37,861 nt of DNA from a virus. The translations under genes were made by a program, and so were the position numbers. Below the pieces are notes generated by a model. The model was not told where the DNA came from. It saw only the letters and a list, made by a program, of their open reading frames with translations, and searched no databases. Of the stretch, positions 15,924 through 22,234 are shown piece after piece. The stretch is taken from the IMG/VR virus record IMGVR_UViG_3300032325_000004, positions 1-37,861 of that record; one strand, written 5' to 3'. Numbering within the stretch: position 1 is the stretch's first letter; each line of letters opens with the position of its first letter.

Positions 15924-16163
15924 TTAAGCGTCATCTAACATTAAACGTGTGTACTCACGCCATTCGGCTTGTGCTTCTTTTTTTTGTTCATTAAGCCAAA
16001 AAAGAATCAATTCTTCAATGTTTGCTGGTGTTATTTGTTCTCTACAAAGCAGTAAAGTTTCTTCTGCCTCTTTAAGATATTTCAAAATATCGCGTTCAGT
16101 TGCATTGCAACCAAAGACATCATTGTGAATTTTTTGTATTTGAGCTATTGCGAATGTTTGCAT
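15924..16163 (-). CDS. First gene of early minus-strand operon (unknown)
   Basis: 79 residues from the ATG at 16163, preceded by AAAAGGAATTGAAA. Helical and charged; the segments TERDILKYLKEAEETLLLCREQI and ILFWLNEQKKEAQAEWREY suggest a small alpha-helical bundle. As the promoter-proximal gene of the early operon it may be a host-takeover or regulatory factor, an inference from position only. Confidence 0.6.
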   Translation of the reverse strand: MQTFAIAQIQKIHNDVFGCNATERDILKYLKEAEETLLLCREQITPANIEELILFWLNEQKKEAQAEWREYTRLMLDDA

Positions 16164-16330
16164 TTTCAATTCCTTTTAATTTGGTTAATTTGTATCAACT
16201 GTTTTTGTTGATGAACGAATCTTAACATCAAAACTTAACACATTTACATCTTTATTAAAAATATTTTTGTTAATACTTAAAATTTAAATTGTTATTTTTT
16301 TTGAAAATAAGTGTTTTAAGAACTTAGCAT
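16164..16330. promoter_or_regulatory. A+T-rich divergent control region
   Basis: About 165 bases between the leftward early operon and the rightward Cro-like gene, with long A and T runs and almost no G+C. Two CTTAACA boxes (16221-16227 and 16234-16240, 13 bases apart) match TGTTAAG boxes elsewhere in non-coding parts. The leftward early promoter must lie here or just upstream, but no leftward -35/-10 pair is good enough to assign. Confidence 0.5.
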
Positions 16331-16359
16331 TCGACAATTGATTAACTAACTTGTACAAT
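16331..16359 (+). promoter_or_regulatory. Sigma70-type promoter for Cro-like gene (leaderless)
   Basis: TCGACA (16331-16336) and TACAAT (16354-16359) are separated by exactly 17 bases and each matches the sigma70 consensus at five of six positions. The expected start of transcription, about 7 bases past the -10, falls at 16366-16367, the first base of the regulator's ATG. The 8-bp palindrome TTGTACAA (16351-16358) overlaps the -10 and could be an operator. Confidence 0.65.
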
Positions 16360-16366
16360 GTTAAGC

Positions 16367-16576
16367 ATGAAAACACAAACCGCAATTACTCTCGCTGGCA
16401 GTCGCGCAAAACTTGCACGATTGCTTGGTGTATCACGCCCTGCTGTTACGCAGTACAAAGAGATGTTACCGCCTAAGCGCATACAGCGTTTGCGTGAAGT
16501 GCATCCTGAGTGGTTTGTTGATACATCATCAACCACAGAAATACACCTTGAACCAGCAGAGTTGCACCCTGTTTAA
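16367..16576 (+). CDS. Cro/YdaS-like HTH regulator
   Basis: 69 residues from the ATG at 16367. An upstream in-frame ATG at 16358 is part of the -10 box and is therefore not used if that promoter is active. The product has a helix-turn-helix: AGSRAKLARLLGVSRPAVTQYKE, then LPPKRIQRLREVHPEWF, the usual Cro/YdaS arrangement. It probably binds the divergent control region and represses early transcription. No Shine-Dalgarno is visible, fitting a leaderless mRNA. No partner repressor or integrase was found. Confidence 0.8.
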   Translation: MKTQTAITLAGSRAKLARLLGVSRPAVTQYKEMLPPKRIQRLREVHPEWFVDTSSTTEIHLEPAELHPV

Positions 16577-16919
16577 AAATGTGTTTATAATTAAGCCGTT
16601 GTCGTTGCACACAACAGGTTTGAAAGCCGTTTACTCATGCGTATTGCCTTTGGGGATTCTCAAAGGGTGCAACCAATATGCAGTAGTAAGCGGCTTTTTT
16701 ATTTGTGCTTTGACTTCCGTACTCCACACGATAGAAGTGAGTTTGCATGGACTGCTTGGAAGAAAACACCGCACACAGATACACCCCTGTGAAAAATGTG
16801 AACAGCGTTGGTTAAGCGACTGTTAAAGCACAAAGTAATTCAGGTGGAAAACTAGGCTTTGTGTATAAGTGAATTGACCCGTCAAGCGCACTTGGTCTTT
16901 GTGATTGAAAGAATTGAAA
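16577..16919 (+). other. 343-bp stretch without a gene
   Basis: Between the Cro-like gene and the replication gene. It contains the nested hairpin with U-tract at 16623-16700, an upstream alternative AAGCCG (16593-16598) that could also pair with the hairpin's 3' arm, and an inverted repeat CACAAAG / CTTTGTG (about 16830-16836 and 16857-16863). A TTGACT at about 16710 has no convincing -10. An open frame of 137 codons crosses this stretch but conflicts with the RNA structure and has no ribosome binding site. Confidence 0.6.
16623..16700 (+). terminator. Long nested stem-loop ending in U6 (terminator / structured RNA)
   Basis: Three stacked stems: an outer 13-bp stem (16623-16635 with 16685-16697, one G-U), a middle 9-bp stem TGCGTATTG / CAATATGCA (16638-16646 with 16674-16682, one G-U) and an inner 6-bp stem CCTTTG / CAAAGG (16647-16652 with 16661-16666). 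The 3' arm runs into TTTTTT (16695-16700). It should terminate transcripts from the Cro-like gene, but is much longer than an ordinary terminator, so a small RNA or regulated attenuator is plausible. Confidence 0.75.
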
Positions 16920-17375
16920 ATGAACAATGAAGATAAATTAAACAAAGTAAACAAAGATGGAGAAGGTAGGATACTGCTGGTATCCACCCTAGCTAAACCT
17001 ATGGAGATTCAAATGTTTGAAAGTGGATTTGATAGATTTTGGAAAGCGTATCCATCAACACCGCGCAAAGGTGCAAAGAAGCAATGCGAAGAAAAATGGG
17101 CGAAGTATCTTTGCGAACATTCTGCCGACCAAATCATTAAGCACGTTGTTTGGATGAAAACAACAGAGCAATGGTTAAAGGGCAACGGCGCATTTATTCC
17201 TGCACCTTTGGTATATTTAAACCAACAGCGTTGGGATGGCGCAGAAGTACCCGATATGCCAACAAAAACAGAAGTTGACCCTTACCTATTGCAATTGGAA
17301 AAAGACCGCCAAAGAGCCGTTCCTATGCCAGCGGGAATGCGAGCCAAGTTTGCCGCATTGAAAGGGCAACAATGA
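16920..17375 (+). CDS. Phage replication protein (replisome organiser-like)
   Basis: 151 residues from the ATG at 16920. After a polar N-terminus comes FDRFWKAYPSTPRKGAKKQCEEKWAKYL, then WMKTTEQWLKGNGAFIPAPLVYLNQQRWDG, the C-terminal module of many phage origin-binding or helicase-loader proteins (lambda O / DnaT-like). The usual N-terminal HTH is absent, so this may be a short form that only contacts the host helicase. It opens the rightward replication block and overlaps the next gene by 4 bases. No phage helicase or polymerase is seen, so host machinery is presumably recruited. Confidence 0.65.
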   Translation: MNNEDKLNKVNKDGEGRILLVSTLAKPMEIQMFESGFDRFWKAYPSTPRKGAKKQCEEKWAKYLCEHSADQIIKHVVWMKTTEQWLKGNGAFIPAPLVYLNQQRWDGAEVPDMPTKTEVDPYLLQLEKDRQRAVPMPAGMRAKFAALKGQQ

Positions 17376-17557
17376 CACTTGAAGAAGCTAATAAACTTTT
17401 GGATGCCGTAAAAGATGGAAAATTTGCACAACAAGGACTCATCAACCAAGCCCTTTTCGCAACAGGAGATTTACGCAAAATCTCTGCGCCATTTAATTTG
17501 GATGGCTGGCTTGAAAGGCGCAAAACAATACGCATGGCGCGAAGCAAAACGACTTGA
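17372..17557 (+). CDS. Small protein coupled to replication gene
   Basis: 61 residues, start overlapping the previous stop (ATGA). MTLEEANKLLDAVKDGK followed by QALFATGDL is a pattern seen in small phage proteins near replication genes. The last third is basic (ERRKTIRMARSKTT). Overlaps the next small frame. Function unknown. Confidence 0.55.
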   Translation: MTLEEANKLLDAVKDGKFAQQGLINQALFATGDLRKISAPFNLDGWLERRKTIRMARSKTT

Positions 17558-17636
17558 TGCAGACCCAAGCAAATTGTGGCGCGGAATCGCTGATGACTTA
17601 ACAAAGGCTATGAATGAGAACAGCGGCAAAAGTTGA
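17502..17636 (+). CDS. Short overlapping protein (start uncertain)
   Basis: 44 residues if started at the ATG at 17502; a longer frame back to 17415 is possible. The segment AKQYAWREAKRLDADPSKLWRGIADDLTKAM looks like a genuine conserved phage helix pair, although no good ribosome binding site is visible. It overlaps both neighbours in other frames, as is common in this compact block. Confidence 0.45.
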   Translation: MAGLKGAKQYAWREAKRLDADPSKLWRGIADDLTKAMNENSGKS

Positions 17637-17901
17637 CCGAAACCAAAGCGAAGTTGTTGCGGCTTTACGCAATGTAGGTGCAAGCGTTCAATCGCTGGCA
17701 AGCATAGGTAAAGGTTGCCCTGATTTGCTTGTTGGCTATCACGGCATTTTGTATTTGATGGAAGTAAAAGATGGCACAAATGTGCCTAGCAAGCAATTGT
17801 TAACAGAAGACCAAAAAAAATGGCACGATGCTTGGACAGGTTCGCCAGTTCATGTTGTGCGTTCAATTGAGCAAGCATTAAAAATATTAGGAGAACGATA
17901 A
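17614..17901 (+). CDS. PD-(D/E)XK nuclease, VRR-NUC-like
   Basis: 95 residues, the size of stand-alone VRR-NUC or Holliday-junction-resolvase-like nucleases. The core is GKGCPDLLVGYHGILYLMEVKDG with D37 and E50-V-K52 forming the PD-(D/E)XK site, followed by LTEDQKKWHDAW and a closing helix, as in phage VRR-NUC proteins. It probably cuts branched or free DNA during replication or packaging. AAAGG (about 17602-17606) precedes the start, and the start lies inside the previous frame. Confidence 0.75.
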   Translation: MRTAAKVDRNQSEVVAALRNVGASVQSLASIGKGCPDLLVGYHGILYLMEVKDGTNVPSKQLLTEDQKKWHDAWTGSPVHVVRSIEQALKILGER

Positions 17902-18234
17902 ATGAATGCACCCCATCAAGCTGTTGACTTCATCATCAAAAATGCGCCAGCATTTGCCAAAGCAAAAAGCAAGCGTGTATATCTTGAAGAATTTAGAAAA
18001 AGCAAAAAAGCATTGTTAATGAAAGATGCTTTATTTAAAGGCATTGAGGCGGCTAACGCACAAGAACGAGAAGCATATTCACACCCCGAATATTTGGAAT
18101 TGCTTGAAGGTTTGGCGATGGCTATTGAGGTTGAGGAAACTTTGAAATGGCATTTGGAAGCGGCAAGAATGCGAACAGACATTTGGCGCACTGAGCAAGC
18201 TAACGCACGAATGGAAGGCAGAGCTACAGAATGA
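17902..18234 (+). CDS. Conserved phage protein (unknown)
   Basis: 110 residues starting at the codon after the nuclease stop. Strongly alpha-helical: AKSKRVYLEEFRKSKKALLMKDAL, then AQEREAYSHPEYLELLEGLAMAIEVEETLKWHLEAARMR. I recognise this pattern from many phage replication regions, where the protein is always of unknown function. Coupled by 4-base overlap to the zinc-ribbon gene. Confidence 0.7.
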   Translation: MNAPHQAVDFIIKNAPAFAKAKSKRVYLEEFRKSKKALLMKDALFKGIEAANAQEREAYSHPEYLELLEGLAMAIEVEETLKWHLEAARMRTDIWRTEQANARMEGRATE

Positions 18235-18503
18235 ATTGTCCAGCTTGCGGAAGCAAAACATTGGTGCGACAAACAATGAAAGGCGGCATTCAATACAGAG
18301 ATTGTGATGGCGGTCATTCATTTAAAACGCAATCTGTTGTTGTTAAGACAATTACATTGTTAACAGAACCAAAGTTAAAAAAGGCTCGAAATGGCAAGTT
18401 ACCCGAAGACAAAATACTGGCGAAGCAAGAAGCACCTACAAAACGTAGCATCTTTACCTTGTCAAAATTGTGGCATAGAGGGTCAGACACAAGCGGCTCA
18501 TAG
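18231..18503 (+). CDS. Zinc-ribbon protein
   Basis: 90 residues. MNCPACGSKTLVRQT and YRDCDGGHSF provide C3, C6, C25 and H29 for one zinc, resembling the NrdR/transcription-factor type ribbon. The remaining two thirds is basic and low in features. Its 3' part overlaps the YbcO-like gene in a different frame. It may be a small transcription or DNA-binding factor. Confidence 0.65.
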   Translation: MNCPACGSKTLVRQTMKGGIQYRDCDGGHSFKTQSVVVKTITLLTEPKLKKARNGKLPEDKILAKQEAPTKRSIFTLSKLWHRGSDTSGS

Positions 18504-18723
18504 CAACATGGCAACGCACGGAAAAGGGCGGTCTATTAAGGCTTCTGACCACTTTAGCGCGGCATTGTGCTTTGCTTGTCATCACAATTTGGATGCTGGA
18601 CATACATTAACAAAAGAACAGAAGCAAAAAATGTTTTTGGATGCGTTAAGCAAAACATGGACTGAACTGGCGGCAAGGGATTTGATACTGATTGACACGC
18701 CCGACCAGCTGTTGGACAATTAA
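18391..18723 (+). CDS. YbcO-like recombination nuclease (DUF1364)
   Basis: 110 residues with AAAGG upstream. CQNCGIEGQTQAAHSNMATHGKGRSIKASD and ALCFACHHNLDAG give the Cys/His set (C24, C27, H37, C60, C63, H64) and the KG.SIKASD phrase of the YbcO/DUF1364 nuclease family, found in lambdoid recombination regions. It is thought to be a HNH-like endonuclease acting with annealing proteins such as ERF. Starts inside the zinc-ribbon gene. Confidence 0.8.
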   Translation: MASYPKTKYWRSKKHLQNVASLPCQNCGIEGQTQAAHSNMATHGKGRSIKASDHFSAALCFACHHNLDAGHTLTKEQKQKMFLDALSKTWTELAARDLILIDTPDQLLDN

Positions 18724-18738
18724 CAAAAGGGGATTCCA

Positions 18739-19143
18739 ATGGTTAAATTCACCGCAAGCATTGAAGCAAAGCAACCTGACCCTGTAATGGATTTCACAAT
18801 GTGTTTGCTTAACAGCGTAACTACTGGACACATTTTGCATTTGCAGACCCGCAGTTACAGTCAGCATATGGCACTTGGTGCGTTCTATGATGGCATTGGT
18901 GACCTTGTAGACGCATTTATTGAAGCATTCCAAGGCAAGTATGGTTTGCTTACAAAATACCCCACAACGGCTGTTTTAATGCCCGACATGAATCCAATAG
19001 ATTATTTGGAATATTTAAAAGAAGACGTGCAAACATTACGCAGAACAAACGGTTTTCCACAAGACAGCGAATTGCAAAACGAAGTTGACAACATTGCCAA
19101 CTTGATTAACAGCACATTATATAAATTAAGATATCTTGCTTAA
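18739..19143 (+). CDS. Ferritin-like/DUF5856-type protein
   Basis: 134 residues. The block TGHILHLQTRSYSQHMALGAFYDGIGDLVDAFIEAFQGKYGL resembles the Dps/ferritin-like four-helix proteins annotated as DUF5856 in phages. The histidines and acidic residues spaced along helices 1 and 2 could bind metal. A DNA-protection or metal-binding role is possible; neither is proven. It is preceded by an AAAAGGGG ribosome binding site and stands just before the ParB-like cassette. Confidence 0.6.
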   Translation: MVKFTASIEAKQPDPVMDFTMCLLNSVTTGHILHLQTRSYSQHMALGAFYDGIGDLVDAFIEAFQGKYGLLTKYPTTAVLMPDMNPIDYLEYLKEDVQTLRRTNGFPQDSELQNEVDNIANLINSTLYKLRYLA

Positions 19144-19157
19144 CAAAAGGACAATAC

Positions 19158-19706
19158 ATGACAGCACAAATCAAAATAGTTTACAAAAAAACTGCCGATT
19201 TAATTCCATACGCAAGAAACAGTAGAACGCATGATGAGGGGCAAATAGCCCAAATTGCCGCATCAATAAAAGAATTTGGATTTACAAATCCAATCTTAAT
19301 TGACGGAACAAACGGCATTATTGCTGGACATGGGCGCGTAATGGCGGCACAAAAACTTGGCGAAGAAAAAGTGCCAACCATTGAATTAAGTCACTTAACT
19401 GAAGGACAAAAACGAGCATACATAATTGCCGACAACAAATTGGCTTTGAATGCTGGTTGGGATATGGAAGTTTTAAAGTTTGAAATTTCGGAATTAAAGC
19501 CTGCTGAATTAGCGTTAACAGGATTTTCGGTTGGAGAATTAAAGAGTTGGTTTGGTGATGAGGAAAATGAAAGTTCAGATGCAGAAGAAATGGATTTGAA
19601 TGTTGGCTACGAAATCATTGTTGAATGCGATTCGGAATATGAACAACGGAAATTATTGGAAAAGTTAACTGAAGAAGGTTATAAATGCAAATCAATGCTA
19701 CGCTGA
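19158..19706 (+). CDS. ParB/Srx-fold nuclease-like protein
   Basis: 182 residues. DLIPYARNSRTHDEGQIAQIAASIKEFGFTNPILID and GIIAGHGRVMAAQKLGEEKVP are the hallmark motifs of the ParB/sulfiredoxin fold (nucleotide-binding GHGR), spanning residues 11-80. No methylase domain follows; instead there is an acidic linker and a C-terminal domain YEIIVECDSEYEQRKLLEKLTEEGYKC. In mobile elements such domains act as CTP/ATP-dependent DNA binders or nucleases. It overlaps the ABC-GNAT gene by 22 bases, so the two are likely co-translated. Confidence 0.8.
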   Translation: MTAQIKIVYKKTADLIPYARNSRTHDEGQIAQIAASIKEFGFTNPILIDGTNGIIAGHGRVMAAQKLGEEKVPTIELSHLTEGQKRAYIIADNKLALNAGWDMEVLKFEISELKPAELALTGFSVGELKSWFGDEENESSDAEEMDLNVGYEIIVECDSEYEQRKLLEKLTEEGYKCKSMLR

Positions 19707-20824
19707 AATCAAAGATAGTTCGCCAATCTCCAATAATTAGAACTGGTCGGGTTTTACAACTGGAGGGAATGTTTGACGTATCGCCAGCAGATACAAGCAA
19801 GTTAACTTGGGATGTTAGTTTGCCATTGCATGAGCATGATTGGAATGTTGGCTTAATAGTTGGACCATCAGGCTGTGGAAAATCAACGATTGCCAAAGAA
19901 TTGTTTGCCGATTCTTATGTGCATGGCTTTCAATGGGATGATTCCAAAGCATTGATTGATGGATTCCCTGACCACTTAAGCGTTAAGGATATTACTTTGA
20001 TGCTATCAAGCGTTGGATTTAGTTCACCGCCAAGTTGGTTAAGACCATTTGGAGTTTTGTCAAATGGTGAACAATTTAGAGCAACAATAGCAAGAGCATT
20101 GGTAGAAAAACCCGATTTGTGTGTAATTGATGAATTTACATCGGTGATTGATAGAACTGTTGCAAAGATTGGTTCAACAGCTATTGCCAAAACTGTAAGA
20201 CGCAACAAAGGAAAATTTATAGCCGTTAGCTGTCACTATGACATAGAGGAATGGTTAGACCCTGATTGGATTTATGAGCCTGCATTAAATAAATTTCAAT
20301 GGAGGTTGGTTCGGCGGCGACCACCAATCACAATCCAAATCTGTCGTATCCCGCATCAAACTTGGCAGTTATTTTCAAAGCATCACTATTTAACGGCATC
20401 ATTAAATCATTCTGCTGTTTGTTTTGGTGCGTTTGTTGATGGTCAACTTGTTGCCTTTGATGCTTGGTTGCCATTCGTTGGAAAACTTGCACATGGCAAA
20501 GCAAGGAGAGGTCATCGCACAGTTTGTTTGCCCGACTTCCAAGGCGTAGGAATAGGAAATGCTTTGTTTGAAAGAGTCGCATCAATGTGGCGAGGATTAG
20601 GATATCGTGCATTCTCAGGAACTGGGCATCCTGCGGAAATTGCAAAACGAATCAAATCACCAAATTGGAAAATGACAAAAGCACCAGCAAGACACGCCAA
20701 AGGCAATCACAATGTTGACAAGACAAGAGCAACAAACAGAATGGTTGCATCTTTTGAACATATTGGCAAACCAATGGATAGAACTGAAGCGCAAAAAATG
20801 CACGAATCATGGGCAAGCATATAA
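19685..20824 (+). CDS. ABC ATPase fused to GNAT acetyltransferase (COG2401-like)
   Basis: 379 residues in two parts. Residues about 20-205 are a soluble ABC ATPase: Walker A GPSGCGKST (60-68), signature LSNGEQFRATIARAL (125-139), Walker B LCVIDE (145-150) and the switch H184. There are no membrane helices, so it is not a transporter. Residues about 212-379 form a GNAT domain with acyl-CoA site QGVGIG (286-291) after RTVCLPDF. This architecture matches the COG2401 group (ABC ATPase fused to predicted acetyltransferase). The substrate is unknown; nucleic-acid or protein acylation driven by ATP is an inference. AAGG precedes the start. Confidence 0.85.
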   Translation: MQINATLKSKIVRQSPIIRTGRVLQLEGMFDVSPADTSKLTWDVSLPLHEHDWNVGLIVGPSGCGKSTIAKELFADSYVHGFQWDDSKALIDGFPDHLSVKDITLMLSSVGFSSPPSWLRPFGVLSNGEQFRATIARALVEKPDLCVIDEFTSVIDRTVAKIGSTAIAKTVRRNKGKFIAVSCHYDIEEWLDPDWIYEPALNKFQWRLVRRRPPITIQICRIPHQTWQLFSKHHYLTASLNHSAVCFGAFVDGQLVAFDAWLPFVGKLAHGKARRGHRTVCLPDFQGVGIGNALFERVASMWRGLGYRAFSGTGHPAEIAKRIKSPNWKMTKAPARHAKGNHNVDKTRATNRMVASFEHIGKPMDRTEAQKMHESWASI

Positions 20825-21207
20825 ATCCAGTATGGCTTGCACAATATTTTGGCTTTGATTTAATTGATTACAAGCGATGGGGCGATGGTGTGTTGATTGC
20901 ATCAGGCTGTGGAATCATGATGAGCATTATGGATGCTGTGCCACGTTTCCAATACTGCATTGATGTTGATTCATTTAGAGAACATCACAATAGACTGCCA
21001 CAATTGTTAAGCGCATTAGATAAGAATTGTGGTTTTAAAATAATTGGTATTGCTGGATGGTTTAGTCTTGACAAGCCTGATATGTTAAGAGATGGGCAAC
21101 AGCGAATAGCAAACGCACAATGCGTTACTTACTCAGGCGGTTATGCCGCATTTCAAAATGAAGCGCAAACACTCAACCAATTTATACAACAAGCAAATGA
21201 TTGTTAA
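20809..21207 (+). CDS. Third gene of ParB / ABC-GNAT cassette (unknown)
   Basis: 132 residues overlapping the ABC-GNAT gene by 16 bases. Compact alpha/beta sequence: VWLAQYFGFDLIDYKRWGDG, IASGCGIMMSIMDAVPRFQYCIDVDS, HHNRLPQLLSALD. The sequence VDSFREHHNRLP could supply His/Asp ligands, but no known catalytic signature is evident. Tight overlap indicates it works with the upstream enzyme. It could be a substrate-binding or accessory component. Confidence 0.65.
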   Translation: MGKHINPVWLAQYFGFDLIDYKRWGDGVLIASGCGIMMSIMDAVPRFQYCIDVDSFREHHNRLPQLLSALDKNCGFKIIGIAGWFSLDKPDMLRDGQQRIANAQCVTYSGGYAAFQNEAQTLNQFIQQANDC

Positions 21208-21210
21208 GTT

Positions 21211-21654
21211 ATGCCATATGCACCATTCAACAAGGTATGCAGGGAACTAGGATGCAAGAACACAAGAAGCAAACTTAACAGCTTTTGTTTAGAACATGGT
21301 GGCTTGCAACACGCTAACGAGGGCAAGGATAACGCATATAGCAATCCAGCTTGGCGCACGATAAGACGCGCACAGTTAAGCAAACAACCCTTGTGTCAGT
21401 CCTGCTTAACGCAAGGGCATATAGCACCAGCATTGCACGTTGACCATGTATTCCCTTGGCGACAGATAAGCGAGCAAGCATTCTTGCATAACATCTTCCA
21501 AAGCCTGTGCCATGAATGCCATAGTCACAAGACCGCACAAGAGCGTAAAGGCATCTTTGAGCATTACACCCAAGACGGAATAAAAAACCTCACTAAAGGC
21601 GACTACAGCTATTCCATGAGCCAATTCCACGGCGGCAAAAGTTTAGAAACTTAA
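21211..21654 (+). CDS. HNH endonuclease
   Basis: 147 residues. CQSCLTQG, then ALHVDHVFPWRQISEQAFLHNIFQSLCHECHSHKT form a zinc-supported HNH site: C62/C65 and C100/C103 for structure, DH (78-79), N94 and H105 for catalysis. HNH proteins immediately before the terminase genes are common in HK97-like phages and are needed for cos cleavage in several of them. Gap of 3 bases from the preceding gene. Confidence 0.9.
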   Translation: MPYAPFNKVCRELGCKNTRSKLNSFCLEHGGLQHANEGKDNAYSNPAWRTIRRAQLSKQPLCQSCLTQGHIAPALHVDHVFPWRQISEQAFLHNIFQSLCHECHSHKTAQERKGIFEHYTQDGIKNLTKGDYSYSMSQFHGGKSLET

Positions 21655-21664
21655 ATATTGACGA

Positions 21665-21767
21665 GTTAAGTAGAAGCAAGCGCGCACCCAATTACGCAAA
21701 ATTTGGATTGTTAATGTGGGTACTTAACAAATTTTTTGGTATCATGCGGCAATTATAACTTAACAAA
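21665..21767. repeat. Repeat-rich intergenic site before terminase (candidate packaging/control site)
   Basis: GTTAAGTA (21665-21672) and TACTTAAC (21721-21728) form an inverted repeat. An inner ACCCA (21686-21690) pairs with TGGGT just before the right arm, so TGGGTACTTAAC is matched by the left arm split by 14 bases. ACTTAACAAA also occurs twice (21722-21731 and 21758-21767), 36 bases apart. This stretch, between the HNH and small terminase genes, is the usual place for cos or terminase-binding sites. Confidence 0.5.
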
Positions 21768-21775
21768 ACAAAAAA

Positions 21776-22234
21776 ATGACCAACCGATTACCCCCCGAAT
21801 TGCATTTAGTTCATGGCACAAAGCAAGGTCACGCAGGCGGCACTTTGCCTGAAAAGTTACGCGCAAGAGTTCCAAAGGCTGAATGGCTGGACAACCCTGA
21901 CGCATGGGACAGGGACAAATTTATCCAAGAAACCTCCGACTTTCTTTGGGAAACCTATGGGATTGGAAGCAATCAAGACAAGCACGTTTTGGCGGCACTT
22001 GCCAATCAGATGGACATTTACATTAAGTGTATGAAAGGCGTAGCCAAGGGCGGCATCATTACGCAATTTAACGCTGGTCAAACAGTCGGACCAAATCCCT
22101 TTTTGACTGCTGGCGACAAAGCATTAAGCCGTGCGGTTGCATTGATGAATGAACTGGGCTTAACACCGCGAGGTCGCTTGGCTACAAATAAAACCGAGGG
22201 CGGCAAATACAGCAAGCTACTAAACGGACCATGA
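21776..22234 (+). CDS. terS: Terminase small subunit, P27 family
   Basis: 152 residues. The C-terminal segment TVGPNPFLTAGDKALSRAVALMNELGLTPRGR is the conserved core of the P27 small-terminase family. The N-terminal PELHLVHGTKQGHAG is also typical. It recognises the phage genome and hands it to the large subunit for packaging. The repeats just upstream may be its target. Overlaps the large terminase start by 4 bases. Confidence 0.9.
   Translation: MTNRLPPELHLVHGTKQGHAGGTLPEKLRARVPKAEWLDNPDAWDRDKFIQETSDFLWETYGIGSNQDKHVLAALANQMDIYIKCMKGVAKGGIITQFNAGQTVGPNPFLTAGDKALSRAVALMNELGLTPRGRLATNKTEGGKYSKLLNGP

Noticed and set aside
16413-16826. Plus-strand open frame of 137 codons
   Set aside because: It overlaps the Cro-like gene out of frame, crosses the hairpin with U-tract, and has no ribosome binding site or recognisable protein pattern.
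16860-16919. TATAAG near 16863 as a -10 for the replication operon
   Set aside because: No acceptable -35 at 16-18 bases upstream.
21731-21756. Promoter using TATCAT or TATAAC before small terminase
   Set aside because: Neither has a -35 element at correct spacing.
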